DNA of 64,000 nt from Anopheles merus (taxonomy: Eukaryota; Arthropoda; Insecta; Diptera; Culicidae): positions 48,420 through 112,419 of the forward strand of contig NW_024427645.1 of assembly GCF_017562075.2 (NCBI RefSeq). The letters are read 5' to 3'. Shown here piece after piece: positions 49,131 to 61,770 of this stretch. How positions within the stretch are numbered: position 1 is the first letter of the stretch; the number at the start of each line of letters is the position of its first letter. The translations under genes and the position numbers were made by a program. The notes under the pieces were generated by a model. The model was given only the letters and a program-made list of their open reading frames with translations, was not told where the DNA came from and did no database searches.

Positions 49131-52100
49131 TTGCTTATCGTACACCAAAAGAATGGAAATTTAATTCTCAAACTATTAAGCTTCAAACATGTTAACATCG
49201 TGAATAAAATGCATTTTCTTGTGATTCCCCGCTTTGTTCACGGTGAACAGTGCTGTTCAGCGAAGAATCATAGCCAATCACGCATTTTATTAATAATTGT
49301 TTAACTTGTTTTAAAACCTTTTCCGAAAAATGTGTTTTTTATTATATCTTATATAATATATACAAATTCCGACAACGCTTTTCTGGTTCCAATGCTATAC
49401 TAGGAACATATTACCCCACAATCACTCCACTGTGTTAACGAGCACATCCTTTCTAGCAGCAATAACAATATGATTTGCCGGCACACTCATAACCCCATCA
49501 TCCTTGTCAATCATATCCATCGTTAAACAAACAACTCCTATATGCGCTTCTATTTACAAACGCCCCTCCTCACTCAACCGCTTTTACTAACGCACTTCAG
49601 TTTGCTGCGCGTACGGTGCGCGATGGGCGCCCCTCGTCAAAAAGGCGCAGCGAAAAGTTGATATGCAAACCACTAAGCGTCCACTAAACGGTTGGGATGG
49701 GCGCCCATTTAAATTGCATTCACGCGAAGACTCGATGCGTCAATAATTGTATCGTCCTCGTGCGAATTCAGCGATCATAATCGAACAGGCAAAGGAAAAG
49801 GGGGGGCATACCTGGCACTGGGTTGGTGAGAGAATGGCAAGCGATTGAATGTCCGACCGTAGCCCGTAGTGGTCGGAAAACAAGGTACGATAACGGTCCA
49901 TTCATATCACCACAGGTCTAGCTTCTAGGCTGTGCGGAATTCTAGCGATGGAATGTGAGTGTGTTCGAGTTTTTTTTATTTATTTACTCTGCTTCAATCA
50001 CTTCCATCGATGGATCGGATGGTTGGCAGGTTGTGTGAAATTGCCAACCTCGGGGTGGGAGGCACATTGCCGTCGACAGTGAACGTTCGAGAGCGTGCGG
50101 CCAACCAACCAAACAAACAAACAAGTGAGCTGCCCGGGAGTTTGCCTGCTGCCATCCGAGTAGTTGGCGATTATTATTCCAATCACTGTCTGACAAGTGA
50201 CGAGCATCAAAACTAATCGCTTCCATCATACACACTCCTCGGCAGGGCTGGAGAACTCGCGCTCATGAACACACCTGTCACGCTGTTGTGGCGGAATTCC
50301 ACTGCTCCCGAGCGTCCCCCAGCAACGGATTCGAACTGTTTTGATCCAGAATTTCACGGCTGATTATCATAAATGAAAATCACGAGAGCCTAAAACAAAA
50401 AAGCGACCCATGCTGCTAGCAAAACAGCGGCAAAACGCCAACTGGCTGACGGCGAGGACATTGCTTTCTTACTCTTTTTTATTTTCTCCCAGAAGCTGGG
50501 CGTATCCTAACGGATGGGAAATAAAGGGAGCAAGCTACCGTTTCTTTCATTGCGGTTCAGTGGCGTTCCCAAGCGCCGTTTTGACTCTCGCTTTCATGAT
50601 CAAATCTCCGCTACCGGAAGAGACGCAACGACCACAAAAAATTAACAGCGAAGAAGCCTCCACACTGCCGAAAAAAGCTCGTGGACCAGCTGGTGTAGTT
50701 CTCAGGGCCCGAACGTCACCGAAATGTCCTAACCCATCCCTTGGCTGCCTCGTTGCCGGCTGTTTGAACCCGGCTCGATGGAACGGAATGATTCGTTTAG
50801 ATGAAAACGAGGGCTATAATGGGAGGAAGATCCGTAAAACGTAACGGGCAGCGTAGGCGTGCACCAGGACACACACACAACCTGTGCCGCCGGGAAAACC
50901 CGGAATCCGTTCAAGAAGTGGTAAACCTTTTTACTCCCGAGGGTTGTGGAGTGGACAGACGGACGCAATGGAGTAAAAACAAAGGAATCTGTTTTGACCG
51001 CTTTTTTGTGTCCCTGCTGTTGTGCTTCTTTTTTTCTTCAGCAACAGTAAGCGATTCACGTCAATCCCACGAAATCCTTCGGTTTTGTGTGAATCATTCA
51101 GTCAATCAGTCTATCGGGCCGATGTGCCGTGTGGCTGTTGGAATGCTTTGGACATTTCTTTCTCGAAGCGCGCGCGCGTAGGTGATGATGGGTTGCGTAC
51201 GGGACACCGGGGCCTGGCAAATTGGGAATGGGAGAAAGAAAAACAACCCCGAAAGAAAACCTTGGTTGCAGATATCCTCGCCCAACTGGCTCATTGGGCT
51301 GACGGTTTCGGGCTTGTTGGCCGTTGTTTTTACGACATTTCCCGTTAGGGCCTGCTGCTGCTGCTGTTGCGTGTAAGAAATGTGACAGATTCTAGTAGAA
51401 CATTCGGGCCTTTCCTTGTTTTGTTCAGGAGGATTTTTTCTTCTGCTTTCCTTCGAACATGCCAAACACATTGGAGTTTCGGGAAAAAAGGGGTTGATCG
51501 AGGGCGTCATTTGCTGCTCGTTTGAAGTGAACAAGGATGATGAGATTTCGTCGTAAATAAAGCACCATAAAGGACATTCTGCGGAATTTTCGGGAGAATT
51601 TCGTCCCAACCGGTACAAATTAATGAAAAAAAGCGTTTGGCAGGAACAAAAAAAAAGTGAAAGGATTTGCTTGCGTAGGAAGAAAGAACACCGGCAGGTA
51701 CGGCTTGAAGATGCCCCGAAAACAAAGGGACGGCTCAGCTAACTGTCCCCTCCAGCAAAGAAGCGAACGCACGCATAGCGGGCCCAAGCTTCCTGTTTGG
51801 CCGTCATCGTCAAAGGTAATAAAAATGTATTCTTCATTTTTATACACCTTCTTATCGTCATCGAACGATCTTGAGAACGAACGGCGTTGGCTGTCACCGT
51901 TCTGCCAGGAGCTCCGGAAACTTTGGACTTTTTAGTTGCTGGAGAATAGTTTCTCACTAAAGTTTTTTCCCTGAAAGTGCTTGTTTTCGGTTTTCGCTGG
52001 TGGTGGTGCGATGGGAAGTTTTGTGTGCGGGTCGTTTGTTGGTAACGGAATTGCGCCGTCGAGTTGTGTGGGTTGTATGATTAGGAGCGTAATGAGCGCA

Positions 52101-55100
52101 AACATTGCTGAGGTGCTTGATGGAGAGATTGTGCCAAAGCGATAAGATTCCCAGTTGTGTTACATTGCAGAGTACTGCTTGTTTGTTAGATATCTTTTTT
52201 TTTTAATACGATTTTTGAGTAACGCGAATCTTTCCAATTTTAAAGTATGCTGGTACAGATGTAAAAACTCATTAATATCATTGAAGATGTATAGACATTT
52301 GTAATGTATAGAATCAGAAGTAACAGATTTCTTAGTAATGGTTTAAATGTTCTAATTGTTTCCAACGTACATATAAGTTAAAGATTAATTAATTAGTCCG
52401 AACCCATGGATCAGCATTCAGGGCTGGTAACCAATTCTGACTAAACCTTCAAAGGTTTTCAGATTCAATGAAATATCCTCTTTAGTCCCTTTACTTCATA
52501 TACATCAAGATTTTACATGGTTGTGCACTAGCTTTCTTGCCTAATTTCTACCATGTAATAGCATAACCTTTCTTAGCTGGACGACGCTGCGGAAACTCTT
52601 TACTGCACTGAATTTATTGAAATTCCCGTATCAACTGTTACAGTAGCCGGAAATCGATAGCCATTAAAGAAACTCCTAAACAAATAAATCAAACAATCAA
52701 TTGTCGTAATTATAATATTCTGTAGGCATTTCTGATACAATATGAATGATAGTAACTCTTCAAGAAATGATTAGAAATTTGATTTGCTTTATTCTGATTC
52801 CAAATTTTGATGTTTTGATTCTCAGTTTTCAACAAAAAGTAAATGATGATTTATTAAACTCATGGATCTTTTATGCTTTAGCACAAAAAATTAGTAATGA
52901 TACCCTAGAAATCGTCCAGGCTTCGCACCAACAACTCCTTTTAATTGCATCACATTAAATACAACTGTTTTAACTACAACTACAAATTAAATACTGAGAG
53001 GTTAAATTTGTGAGAAAAATGCACATTTGCTATGAATTTCTCTTCGTAAGATTCCAGATGTTTCGTGTTTTGACATTTATGTGTTTTTTAACTGAGAATC
53101 CAGTTAGCGAGCATCCAAATAAAAAAAAACTCCAGTAAAACACATCCAGTTATTGGTAACCTAGGGTAACTATTACTGAAATCACAAGAAACAACAACAT
53201 CGATAAACACGTGTAAAATCAAGTAATTCCCCTTAATTTTACATCAAAAATTCACTTTACAAATTCACGCTTGTACTAAACACAGCAATACGCCGTTAAC
53301 TTCAAAGCCACTCTCATCGCAACCCACAACAAATACCGCACGAAATTAGCCATCAAAAGACACTGCACGTGCATCGTTCACGGAAGTGTTTCGCATCCGC
53401 TTCGCAGTTTCCACGGCAGTGGGACCTCCACATCGCGGTGATAGAAAAAGCGGACCAGGTTTCCTCCACTATTTCCGGCTAGGCCTCAAACCGATTAGTG
53501 TCGTCGCTGTCGTCGATGGCAGGCTGGGCCAAATGGTGTGTGGTCGTGGTGGTGGTGGCGGCGGCAACACCACTGTGTGTGTGTGTGTGTGTGAGTGAAA
53601 GTTTTCGGCAAGTTTTTCACCAAACCCGACAACTTTTCCACCCAGCACCCGCATCGGGAGGGTGTAGTATGTGAGTAGTGTTCGTTACGCAGCCCATTAA
53701 CTGTTTTGGCTGGGAGGAGCGGGTCCCATTTTTTGGCCAGCGAGCGGTGAGGTGGGGTGAAAAGCGGAAAACTTTTCCACTTACAGCGCAAAACTTTCCA
53801 CGAAAGCAACATTCTTGGCAGCCGATGGGCCCAAAACGCGGGGCTTTGAAAGACCTTTTGCAGGAAAAAGGGTGTTTCTTGTTGTCTGGCTGTGCTGGGC
53901 GTATTCGTGGGCTGTGCAGGCGCGTTAAGATGGCGCTGGAAGTGTGTCCCCTGTCCGAGGGAGACTGTGGGTGATGATGCGCAGGTGAAGCATCACTCAT
54001 TCTCTCTCTTTCTCTATGCTGCTGATAGTGTTCGTGGTGATGGTTTGGGGTTGCTAAAGTTCCATCGTTCCATGCAAAACACGCGCACACACTCGCACAG
54101 CACACCGAGCACCGGGAAGGTCGTAGTTTCTTCATGGAAAAGTACCCAACACAACCCATCTTGAAGGATCGGTTGAGGGTTAGATTCCTTAAACCAGGCA
54201 CATGACAGGCAAATAGGACCGGCCAGGCTACGGAACGGCTTGGGTTCCACAAAACCACCCACAGGAATATTTTAACCAAACAATTTTCCTCGGCCACGGT
54301 CACAGACACAGTTGACTTGAGGTTTGCCGGTAAATTCCACAGTCCCTTTCGGCACGGTTGTTGTCTACACGCATCGGAAAACGGATGCAGATCGGAGCGC
54401 GCGCACATGCCAGTAAACCTTAACCGTGTCACCGCGTTTGTCACCCGATTAGGCTTTTGCTTGGGTTGGCGCATTAGCATTAGCTTTCGCTTCAATCAAA
54501 CCGAAGTGACAGCTTAAAGCCCCACTGTGTCCGCCTGCAGATGACGATCGACGCTCGGCAGGCCAACACGTTTAACCCCTCATTTGAGAGGGCAAGCTTT
54601 AGATGGGCTTAACTCGTCCTGCGCTGGCACCGGTAAGATGTACGACGGCCGTTTCGCTATGGGACATCCTCCACGTTCCCGTCAATGTTTAATTCATATA
54701 AATTGTCATCCATTAGGAGAAGGTGCACGGGCAGTTGGTGGGAGATGTTCGGCAAAGTCCTCCCCTCGGGGGCAGTAGGTGGTAAATTAATACTGCTAAT
54801 ATTTTAAATCTAAATGTACGTCATTTTTAAAGATCAACTATCAAAGGAAGAGAAGGAGACGGCTTGGAAAAGTGGATGCTATAGATCTCGATGACGTAGG
54901 GAACGATAGGAGACAATGTTGCCATATGTTCTAAGGTACAGCAGTACACGTGCCTCTAATAGAAACATTGCACTATGGGCTATTCTTCAATGACCAGACT
55001 TCAATGAATAGCTTTAGGTAGCTAAATTTGTCGAATTTCTGGAAATTCTGGACTCCGAAAAGATCTTATAAGAACAATACCGTAGTTCCACAAGGTTCTT

Positions 55101-56918
55101 CACTTATTCTTGCAGTATTTGTTAGTAATTTTCATGAATGTATATTGCATCTTTTTACTGGCAAACCATAATGCCTAACCGAATGTTTAACATGTTGTGA
55201 ACAGTTGCCAGCATTGCTGCCAATGAACTTAATTTGCTCTCCTCCTCAAAGGATGCACTGTGCGTGTTGATGAAGAAACCACCAGAAATTACCGACAGCC
55301 ATGTAGGCAAAACCCCACCAAGAACCAAGGAAGTTCCGAGGCATTAGGCCTAGTGTCTTGTTTGCGGTTCGCTACGGTACGGCTTTGTCTCATCAGCAGC
55401 TTGCGCCATCCCTCTGGCCTAAAAACTCATCGGTTTCCTAAGACAATCGGTTCCTTAGAACTGGCTCTGTTTGCCTTTTACGAACGCTCGTATCTCGCTC
55501 CCCTATACTTCCTATCGATGCATGGGGCGGGTGGGGCGCACCCATGTGGGCTGGGGGAGGCTACTGATTGATGCTTTTGGCACGTTTCGGCCCAGGCTCG
55601 GTGTTATGTAGCTCCGTCTTCGAGATAGTGTTGTTGTGCACAGCTCCCTCCCGTACAGGGCAGCATCATGAGAAATGGCGCGATGTTACCATCAGATGCC
55701 GGTCTGCTGAGCGATGGATCCGGCAGCTTGTCTTAGCCACCGTACTCGTGCCTTTCCTTCTTCTTCTGCCAGCTCCAAACAGTCACAACACCATACAAGA
55801 CGCAACCCGCAAGCTGTGGATACTGTCGAGCTGTGATGAACCGGCAAACACCAAGCGTCAGGGGCTTTTAATTAGCCTGGAAATGCAAAAAGGGAACACA
55901 CCATACCATCTCCACGCATCTCGAAGAACTTTTCAGCTATTGTTCGGTGGCGGTGGTGGGCGAGAGGGCGGCGCCAGCAGCATGTAGTTCTCCGGGTACA
56001 AACGCTGCCATTTCGGTACGGCAAAAGGGGAAACGCTAATCAATGTTTCAAACAAGAAACGGATGTGGCTAGGCACCGGCACTACCATCATATCAATCTT
56101 GGAGCTTCCTATCCTGGAGCAGGAAGTAAGGATCTTTTAGGGGAAATCGGGGAGGAGGTTTGCCTTTTAAAGTAAGCGGAAAATGCTTCGAGGTGAGTAA
56201 ATCACGCATGAAGAGGTGGTGAATATATTAAGAGCTCTCTCAGCGGAAAGGCCAAGGTGCACATAGGGGAATATCCTCAAGAGTGTGTATGTTCGTTCTA
56301 CGTTCACAACGTTTCACAACGGACCTGTTTACGGATGGAAAGGCCATTACGGTACGGTGGCTGGCAGGGCGCGCAGCTCGGCAGGACGGTGCATATTCTC
56401 AAGGAAATAAATTAAACCTCCAATCTTAATCATTATTCATGATATTTATCCCTTTCGCTGTTTGCCGGCTGCGCAAGTAGGCAGCTCTTTCAGCCGGTGT
56501 GATAAGCGCTGCGACGAAATTGAGCATTAATTTTGCATTGAACTAGCATTAGACGGCGGCCCCGTCTTGGTGATTGTGCGGCGCTTCCACCGAAACGCAA
56601 ACCGAACGATCTTCATTTGCAAGTGTTAATAAATCACACGAAATGTTTAATTAAGCGTTGGCAAAATCAAAGCTGCGCCGGAGCATCGGGCAGGTAAATG
56701 TGTTTCGTTGGAAAATTTTGGCTGATGGTTTTTGGGCCAGGGGGTGGGACTTTTTGATTGGGCTGATGACGGATTCCATTAGATATGATGCGATGCTTCG
56801 AATAGCAAGGGTAGATTGTGGACAGTGACAGTGGCTACCTTGGTGGATAGTGGAGATTTTATTAGGTAAAACAACGTAGGGCAAGACTTGCAAGAATGGT
56901 CGAAAATATGTTGAATAT
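49131..56918. other. Non-coding interval
   Basis: No gene or transposon is supported over 7.8 kb. GC-richer blocks lie at 49.5-52.1 and 53.3-56.8 kb, with an AT-rich gap at 52.1-53.3 kb. The longest open frame of the window (292 codons, minus strand, 53617-54495) lies here, but it is cysteine/histidine/serine-rich low-complexity sequence crossing a GT microsatellite. It has no recognisable domain and overlaps several frames on the other strand, so I do not call it. Confidence 0.5.
53575..53593. repeat. (GT)n microsatellite
   Basis: A 19-base GT tract just downstream of a GGT-rich stretch (53534-53560). Confidence 0.93.
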
Positions 56919-56920
56919 TA

Positions 56921-56992
56921 CAGCCACCAAATTTTGGCTCTAAGGCATCAAGTTTTGCTCTTAAGGCATCCATTTTTGACTCTAATGCACCT
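56921..56992 (+). repeat. Solo end of the 21-bp-repeat transposon family
   Basis: CAGCCACCAAATTTTGGCTC follows a TA (56919-56920), as at the ends of the 34.5-kb element. Three units of 21 bases then follow with cores GGCTCTAAGGCATC, GCTCTTAAGGCATC and GACTCTAATGCACC. No matching opposite end was found in the next kilobase. Family membership is inferred from the terminal match and exact periodicity. Confidence 0.6.
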
Positions 56993-57268
56993 AACGCTTA
57001 TGCGAACAAGATTTACTAATGAGCTAGCTGCGGGTTGAAATTAATCGTTTAATGCTTCGAGCTATTCACCATACTTCTTTGGCCTTGCGGCGTTTTTGGA
57101 AAGGTCAAACTTCTAAATGTAATAATCATAAACATTACGCTTGAAAAGATTTAAATCATCTTAATCATGCACTCGGGTTTTTTCATTTGAATTTTGAAAA
57201 TTAGCTCCAAAAAGGCCCTTTTCAATTTCATTTCGTGTGTTATTTTGTTCTCTAGATGTCTTCCTTCA

Positions 57269-57499
57269 CGGGGACGGTCTCATTGTACAGTCGTCAACTC
57301 GAACGACTCAATAACATGTCCGTCATGGGTTCAAGCCTAGAATAGACCGTCCCCCCGTAGCAAGGATTTGACTTATATCTGGCTTCGTGGTAATGAATTA
57401 AGACTTGAAAGCCTGTATTGGCCGGCATCTCCGCTTAGGACGTTACGCCTAATAGAAGAAGAAGAAAAAGAAGAAGAAGAAGAAGAAGCAGAAGAAAGG
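57269..57499 (+). mobile_element. tRNA-derived SINE, plus strand, with long (GAA)n tail
   Basis: The copy contains TGTACAGTCGTCAACTCGAA, a B-box-like GGGTTCAAGCC, the 3' segment GGACGTTACGCC and a tail of about 44 bases of AAG/GAA repeats (57454-57497). The A-box region is present but degenerate. The flanks GTCTTCCTTCA (57258-57268) and GTCTTCATTGA (57500-57510) agree at 9 of 11 bases, a possible degraded duplication. It is the same subfamily as the copy at 28 kb. The Glu-rich translation across the tail is an artefact. Confidence 0.82.
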
Positions 57500-57510
57500 G
57501 TCTTCATTGA

Positions 57511-60378
57511 TAAAATGAAAAACTTAGTATATTATCATATCATGGCAAAGAACTGACCTGAAAGAATAATTAAAGATAAAAATGCTCAAATTTTCTTATT
57601 CTTAGTACTAGCAAAGATATAACAATCTACTTAATCCTTCGGATGGAAAACGTTCTGGTAGAAACGAGTGAGGGAACAATTATAGCAATAAAAATAAAAA
57701 TGTAATGAACTTTTCTTAAGAAGGTCATATTCAATTTATTTTTATGTTTCATCGCTAAAATAAAGTTATTCAATACACCCTTTAAATTTGTTTAGTACAT
57801 TACATTGATTTATTGTATGTAATAATTCCAAGGAACTACACTTTTCCAATAATGTAGCTTACCTTTTGCGTACCTTTCGATAGTAGTTTTCATTCGATGT
57901 TCCAAGGACTCGAACTAAACAATCGTTTCGCCTTGACCGCCTCCATGCAGGCACGAGCCTAGGTTCACTTTTTTTACGACCATCACCTTCATGCCAACGG
58001 CACGTTCCAAAACGACCAATTATTGCAAGGTAAATTGTTGGCAACATAAACAATCCTCCGATAGGTTTGTTGTGCGTCCCTGAAATCATGGCGTGCTTTA
58101 TGGAATCGAGCTCGGGTATGCCTCGAGGATACGTTTTCCTTTTCCGCACCATTTTACAATTAGGCAGAGGAACGCGCACCCAGTGTTTGTCCGTGACATT
58201 GGCTGCGTCATAATGGTGTGTGTGTGTGTGTAGCCCAGTGACGGAAGATGTACTTGCAGGTAGCGTGCCAGCGTGTACGGGAAGTGATTTAAAATTTTAT
58301 TACTTAATTACCTGCAGCCCTTAGGACGGGAAGATCCGTCCGAGTGGTTGTAAAGATGCCACACGCCCGTCGAAAAGTCAACCGTCCCCCTAGTTGTTGA
58401 GACGGACAGAGCAGCCCGTTTGATGACGTTAAGCGTCCGGTAACGGCACAAATAAAACACGTTCAGCAATTACATTGCCCGCCCGTTGCTTCCGGCAAAT
58501 TCGGCTCGCTTGCCGAGACCCGTGGAACTCCAAACAAATGGCCCAAAATCAAGGTAAGCACGTCGCTAATCGTCGCTAACCCTCCCCCCCCATCACCTTT
58601 ACCAAGGACTCAAGGACAAAAACGTAGCAGTTGGGACTTCTTGGAAAAAGCCATCCTGCCAATAAAGCGACCGAAAAGCGACGGCTTTGCTTCCTCGCAC
58701 CATGTCCAACTAATTGACGCCCTCGGAGTCTATTATTCTGCCATTGCCATTGGGGCACGCCAGGACATAGCCCCTCCGTCCAATGAGCCCGGGCACGCAA
58801 AATTGAGTTATGCCCGTCTGGTACCGTAAATTTCGAACAAACCCCGGGCACTTCAAGCTGGATAGTCACCGGTTTCCTGGGCAAAAAGACGTGAGCTTGC
58901 ACGATTACGACCTTGTTTATGATCTGCTTCAAAATTAAGCTAGCAAAAGTGTCGCAGGACCAGTTGTACGGTCAGGCCTTCCTGTTGCTAGCGTGCCGTT
59001 CATGGAACGATTATCATCTGTGGGCCGGTTCGTATAAATAGCGAAAATCTACCGAGCGCAGATACACATTATCACCAGGCCCCACCATTTAATGGGTGCC
59101 CGTCTTAACGTCCAGCAATGGTTCTGCATTAGCCTGGCGCTCGCTCGGGTCTGCGATAAGTCAGTTTTGCGAATGGAGAGCAAAATTTCCAAAGTTTCGG
59201 AAATGAAAGGAAAGAAGGAAAACCTTCAGCTGTTGCGAATAAACAACTTACCCAGAGGGGGGGGGCAAAAAATAAAGTTTCGGTCAAGTTTCTCCCGACG
59301 ACCCTCCCTGTTGGTCGGTTTCGCTTTTACAAGTTTTTACAGTGAATGATTTACTGGAGGCGCCCCTGTTCGGTGGCAGACTTTTGAAAGTGTTCCTAAA
59401 ACTCTCACACACACACATATACATACACACACAACTGGTGCAAGTGATGATTCTCGAATGTAAGTAGACGTTTCGGTGTGAGTAATTTAACTTGAGCGGA
59501 GCTATGAAGCAAACAAACAAAACAAAAAAAAACCCGAAATCTTGTGAGTTTGTGAAGTTTGCTTTCGTTGCAACAAGTACAAGCTAAATTAACTAGCTAT
59601 AGCTCAACAAAGGAAGTTGAAGCAGTGAGTAAGTAAGTGAGACGATATTGTTGATGTCATATTTAAAATGGTAAAAGTTTTTGGCCAAAAGAAGTGCTAG
59701 CCACCTGATGCGGGCGCGTAGGAACGGCTCGTTTTGGTGAGGCTCAGGTGAGATCTAACGAAACTACTTAGCGTTCATCATAGTCAATAGCCGATTAATC
59801 AATATTAAGGTTGTAAAATGTTGGAATTGCAGGTCTCTCTGGAGGTGATGCATTAAGAATATTACATCAGATGCGTTTACAAGTTGATGGAGCCGAATAA
59901 GCCATGCCAACGGAATATCTTTAGTTTAGGACGAAAATAGCAGTCGTAACAATCTACACGTTCATCTGCGAGTTTTAAAGTACAACAGGAGTTGTTTCAT
60001 AACCAAATCTTGTTCCAATTCCTAGATATTATCATTTCGTCATGTAGAAACTTGCTTGTCCATCAGACATTCCACATTGGAGGATGTGATATCAAGCTAT
60101 TAATTTTAGCAATGAGACTTCCTAGTTGAGAACACCATCACTTACATACATACATACTTGTTGAACACCGTAAGTGCTTAAGTAATATTTATCCAGAGAA
60201 TACTCCCAGTGTGTAGAGACGAAACATACGATTTGATGCCTATGTTGAAATCTTGGATACATTATCAAACAATTAGATGTGTAACACAGTGTCCCTATGT
60301 CGCAGGCTAGTCCACAAAAGTCATCTTCAAGAGAATCAATTTTGGACTTTCCATCTGACTGATAGACCCTTGCGCCCC
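57511..60378. other. Non-coding interval
   Basis: No gene is firmly supported. A GC-richer block at 57.9-59.5 kb includes a TATA-like sequence followed by a short open frame at 59092-59349 (listed separately as a weak candidate), a GT tract near 58217-58232 and a CA-rich stretch near 59405-59432. AT-rich DNA follows to 60.4 kb. Confidence 0.45.
59033..59349 (+). promoter_or_regulatory. Weak candidate: TATA box upstream of an 85-codon open frame
   Basis: TATAAATA lies at 59033-59040 and an ATG follows at 59092, a distance compatible with a TATA promoter and a short 5' UTR. The predicted 85-residue product begins MGARLNVQQWFCISLALA, mildly hydrophobic, but a clear signal-peptide core or domain is lacking. 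The ATG context is poor, and no initiator motif is obvious at the expected position. I recognise no protein family. Chance is the more likely explanation. Confidence 0.12.
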
Positions 60379-60533
60379 CTTCTTTTTCTTCTTTGGCACA
60401 ACAAACAGTGTCGGTCAAGGCCTGTCTGTACCACTAACGGGCTTGGATTTCAGTGACTTATTGACTACCCATAGCAGGATAGTTATTTCTACGTAAAGGA
60501 TGCTCTTCACAGGTACTGGGCTTGTGTAGCATA
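60379..60533 (-). mobile_element. Degraded, 5'-truncated SINE, CTCAACAACC-type subfamily
   Basis: The plus strand shows the complement of the tail (CTTCTTTTTCTTCTTTGG) and then GTCGGTCAAGGCCTG, TTTCAGTGACTTATTGA and CCCATAGCAGGATAGT, all shared with the SINE at 12970-13127. The end near 60520 (ACTGGGCTTGTGTAGC) corresponds to the decayed B-box region. No flanking duplication could be identified. It is more diverged than the copy at 13 kb. Confidence 0.75.
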
Positions 60534-61430
60534 CCGAGATGTCAAATATTCCATATCAAAAAAGAATGGTTCGGTATCAAAAGGGACTGGGTCTATATAT
60601 TGAATGACTGCTAAAGTTATTGAAATTACGTACAATGTTAAACATACAATTTGAACAATTCTGAATATCTTAATATATCACATAATGACACTTGGAATCA
60701 GGTAGTATCATATATGTTTTCATACAATCGCTTCTATCTAGAGAATCTATCAGATTAATATTTTAGAAATTATCAAGATATATTTAAAACTATATGTAGT
60801 TCATAGGACAAGTTCATCTGTTATTTGCAGATGACTTTACGATAAAACAAATGAAGCACTTTTCCATGAGCGATTCAAAAGAACTGTCCAACGAAGAGTT
60901 AGTCCTAGTTGGAACTTCCCACTCCAACTACAATGTTTCGCTCAACCTATAAGCGCATTCTCGTGTTTCGTGGTTGAGCAACCAACGATAGTTGTACGAC
61001 GGCTTCAGGCTAATATGCGTCCAGATAGATTATGACATTCCCTGTCCAGTGCCGTGCCATTTTCATTTCTATTTCCACTTCTCCATTGCCACTTCGAAAA
61101 AGCAATCAAGCGCGAACGTCGTTCGGTTCCGGGCGTTCGGGCCCACCAGAGCCATGTCCCACAGTGCTGCCGTGCCATGTCCCATTCCGGGGGTTCTTTC
61201 GCATTTGGCCCACAGAAATAACCACACAGCTGTGAATAATAAAAGCCTTCCCAATCATAGCCACTCGCTTCGGTGGAGTGGGAAGGACAAAAAAGCAAAC
61301 CACGGACCACGATCCACGGTCACGGTGTGCGGATATGTTTCTTCATAATTCGCTTGACGTTTCCTTCTGCCCACACGGCAGGCTAAAAAAAAAAAGGAAG
61401 CAGTATGATGATGAAGAACGAGAATAACCA

Positions 61431-61445
61431 GGGGGGGGGGGGGGG
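61431..61445. repeat. Poly(G) tract, 15 G
   Basis: An uninterrupted run of 15 G, 45 bases after an 11-base A run. Confidence 0.97.
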
Positions 61446-61759
61446 AAACAACAACTCGAAAAGCAAACACGTAAGGATGTCCGGTGCCGGTGCTGCCACC
61501 TTAGCGGATCGTTCCCACACCATTCGCAGGACCGCGCGAAGCACACAGGGATATCCTAATTTCCTGCTGCCGTACCTCTTGCCTGTTGTGGTTTCCGAAA
61601 ACTCATCAACGCGATTGTTTTTGCAAACAACTTGACACACACACACACATTCGTAGAGTTTTCCGCCTGACAAGCTGTCGGCACACAAATCTCCAGTAAC
61701 CTGTTGTCCCGATGGTCGAAAAGTCTCAGCGGTACGCTCAGGCGCCGCCCGCAAAACCA

Positions 61760-61770
61760 CCCCCCCCCCC
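61760..61770. repeat. Poly(C) tract, 11 C
   Basis: A run of 11 C preceded by CCA. Confidence 0.93.

Noticed and set aside
50324..50340. tRNA B-box-like sequence on the minus strand (AGTTCGAATCC)
   Set aside because: Stem pairing around the loop fails and no cloverleaf can be built.
53617..54495. Longest open frame of the window, 292 codons on the minus strand
   Set aside because: Compositionally biased, crosses a GT microsatellite and GGT-rich run, overlaps several long frames on the plus strand, and shows no recognisable domain or convincing start context.
57368..57556. Glu-rich open frame
   Set aside because: It translates the (GAA)n tail of the SINE at 57269-57499.
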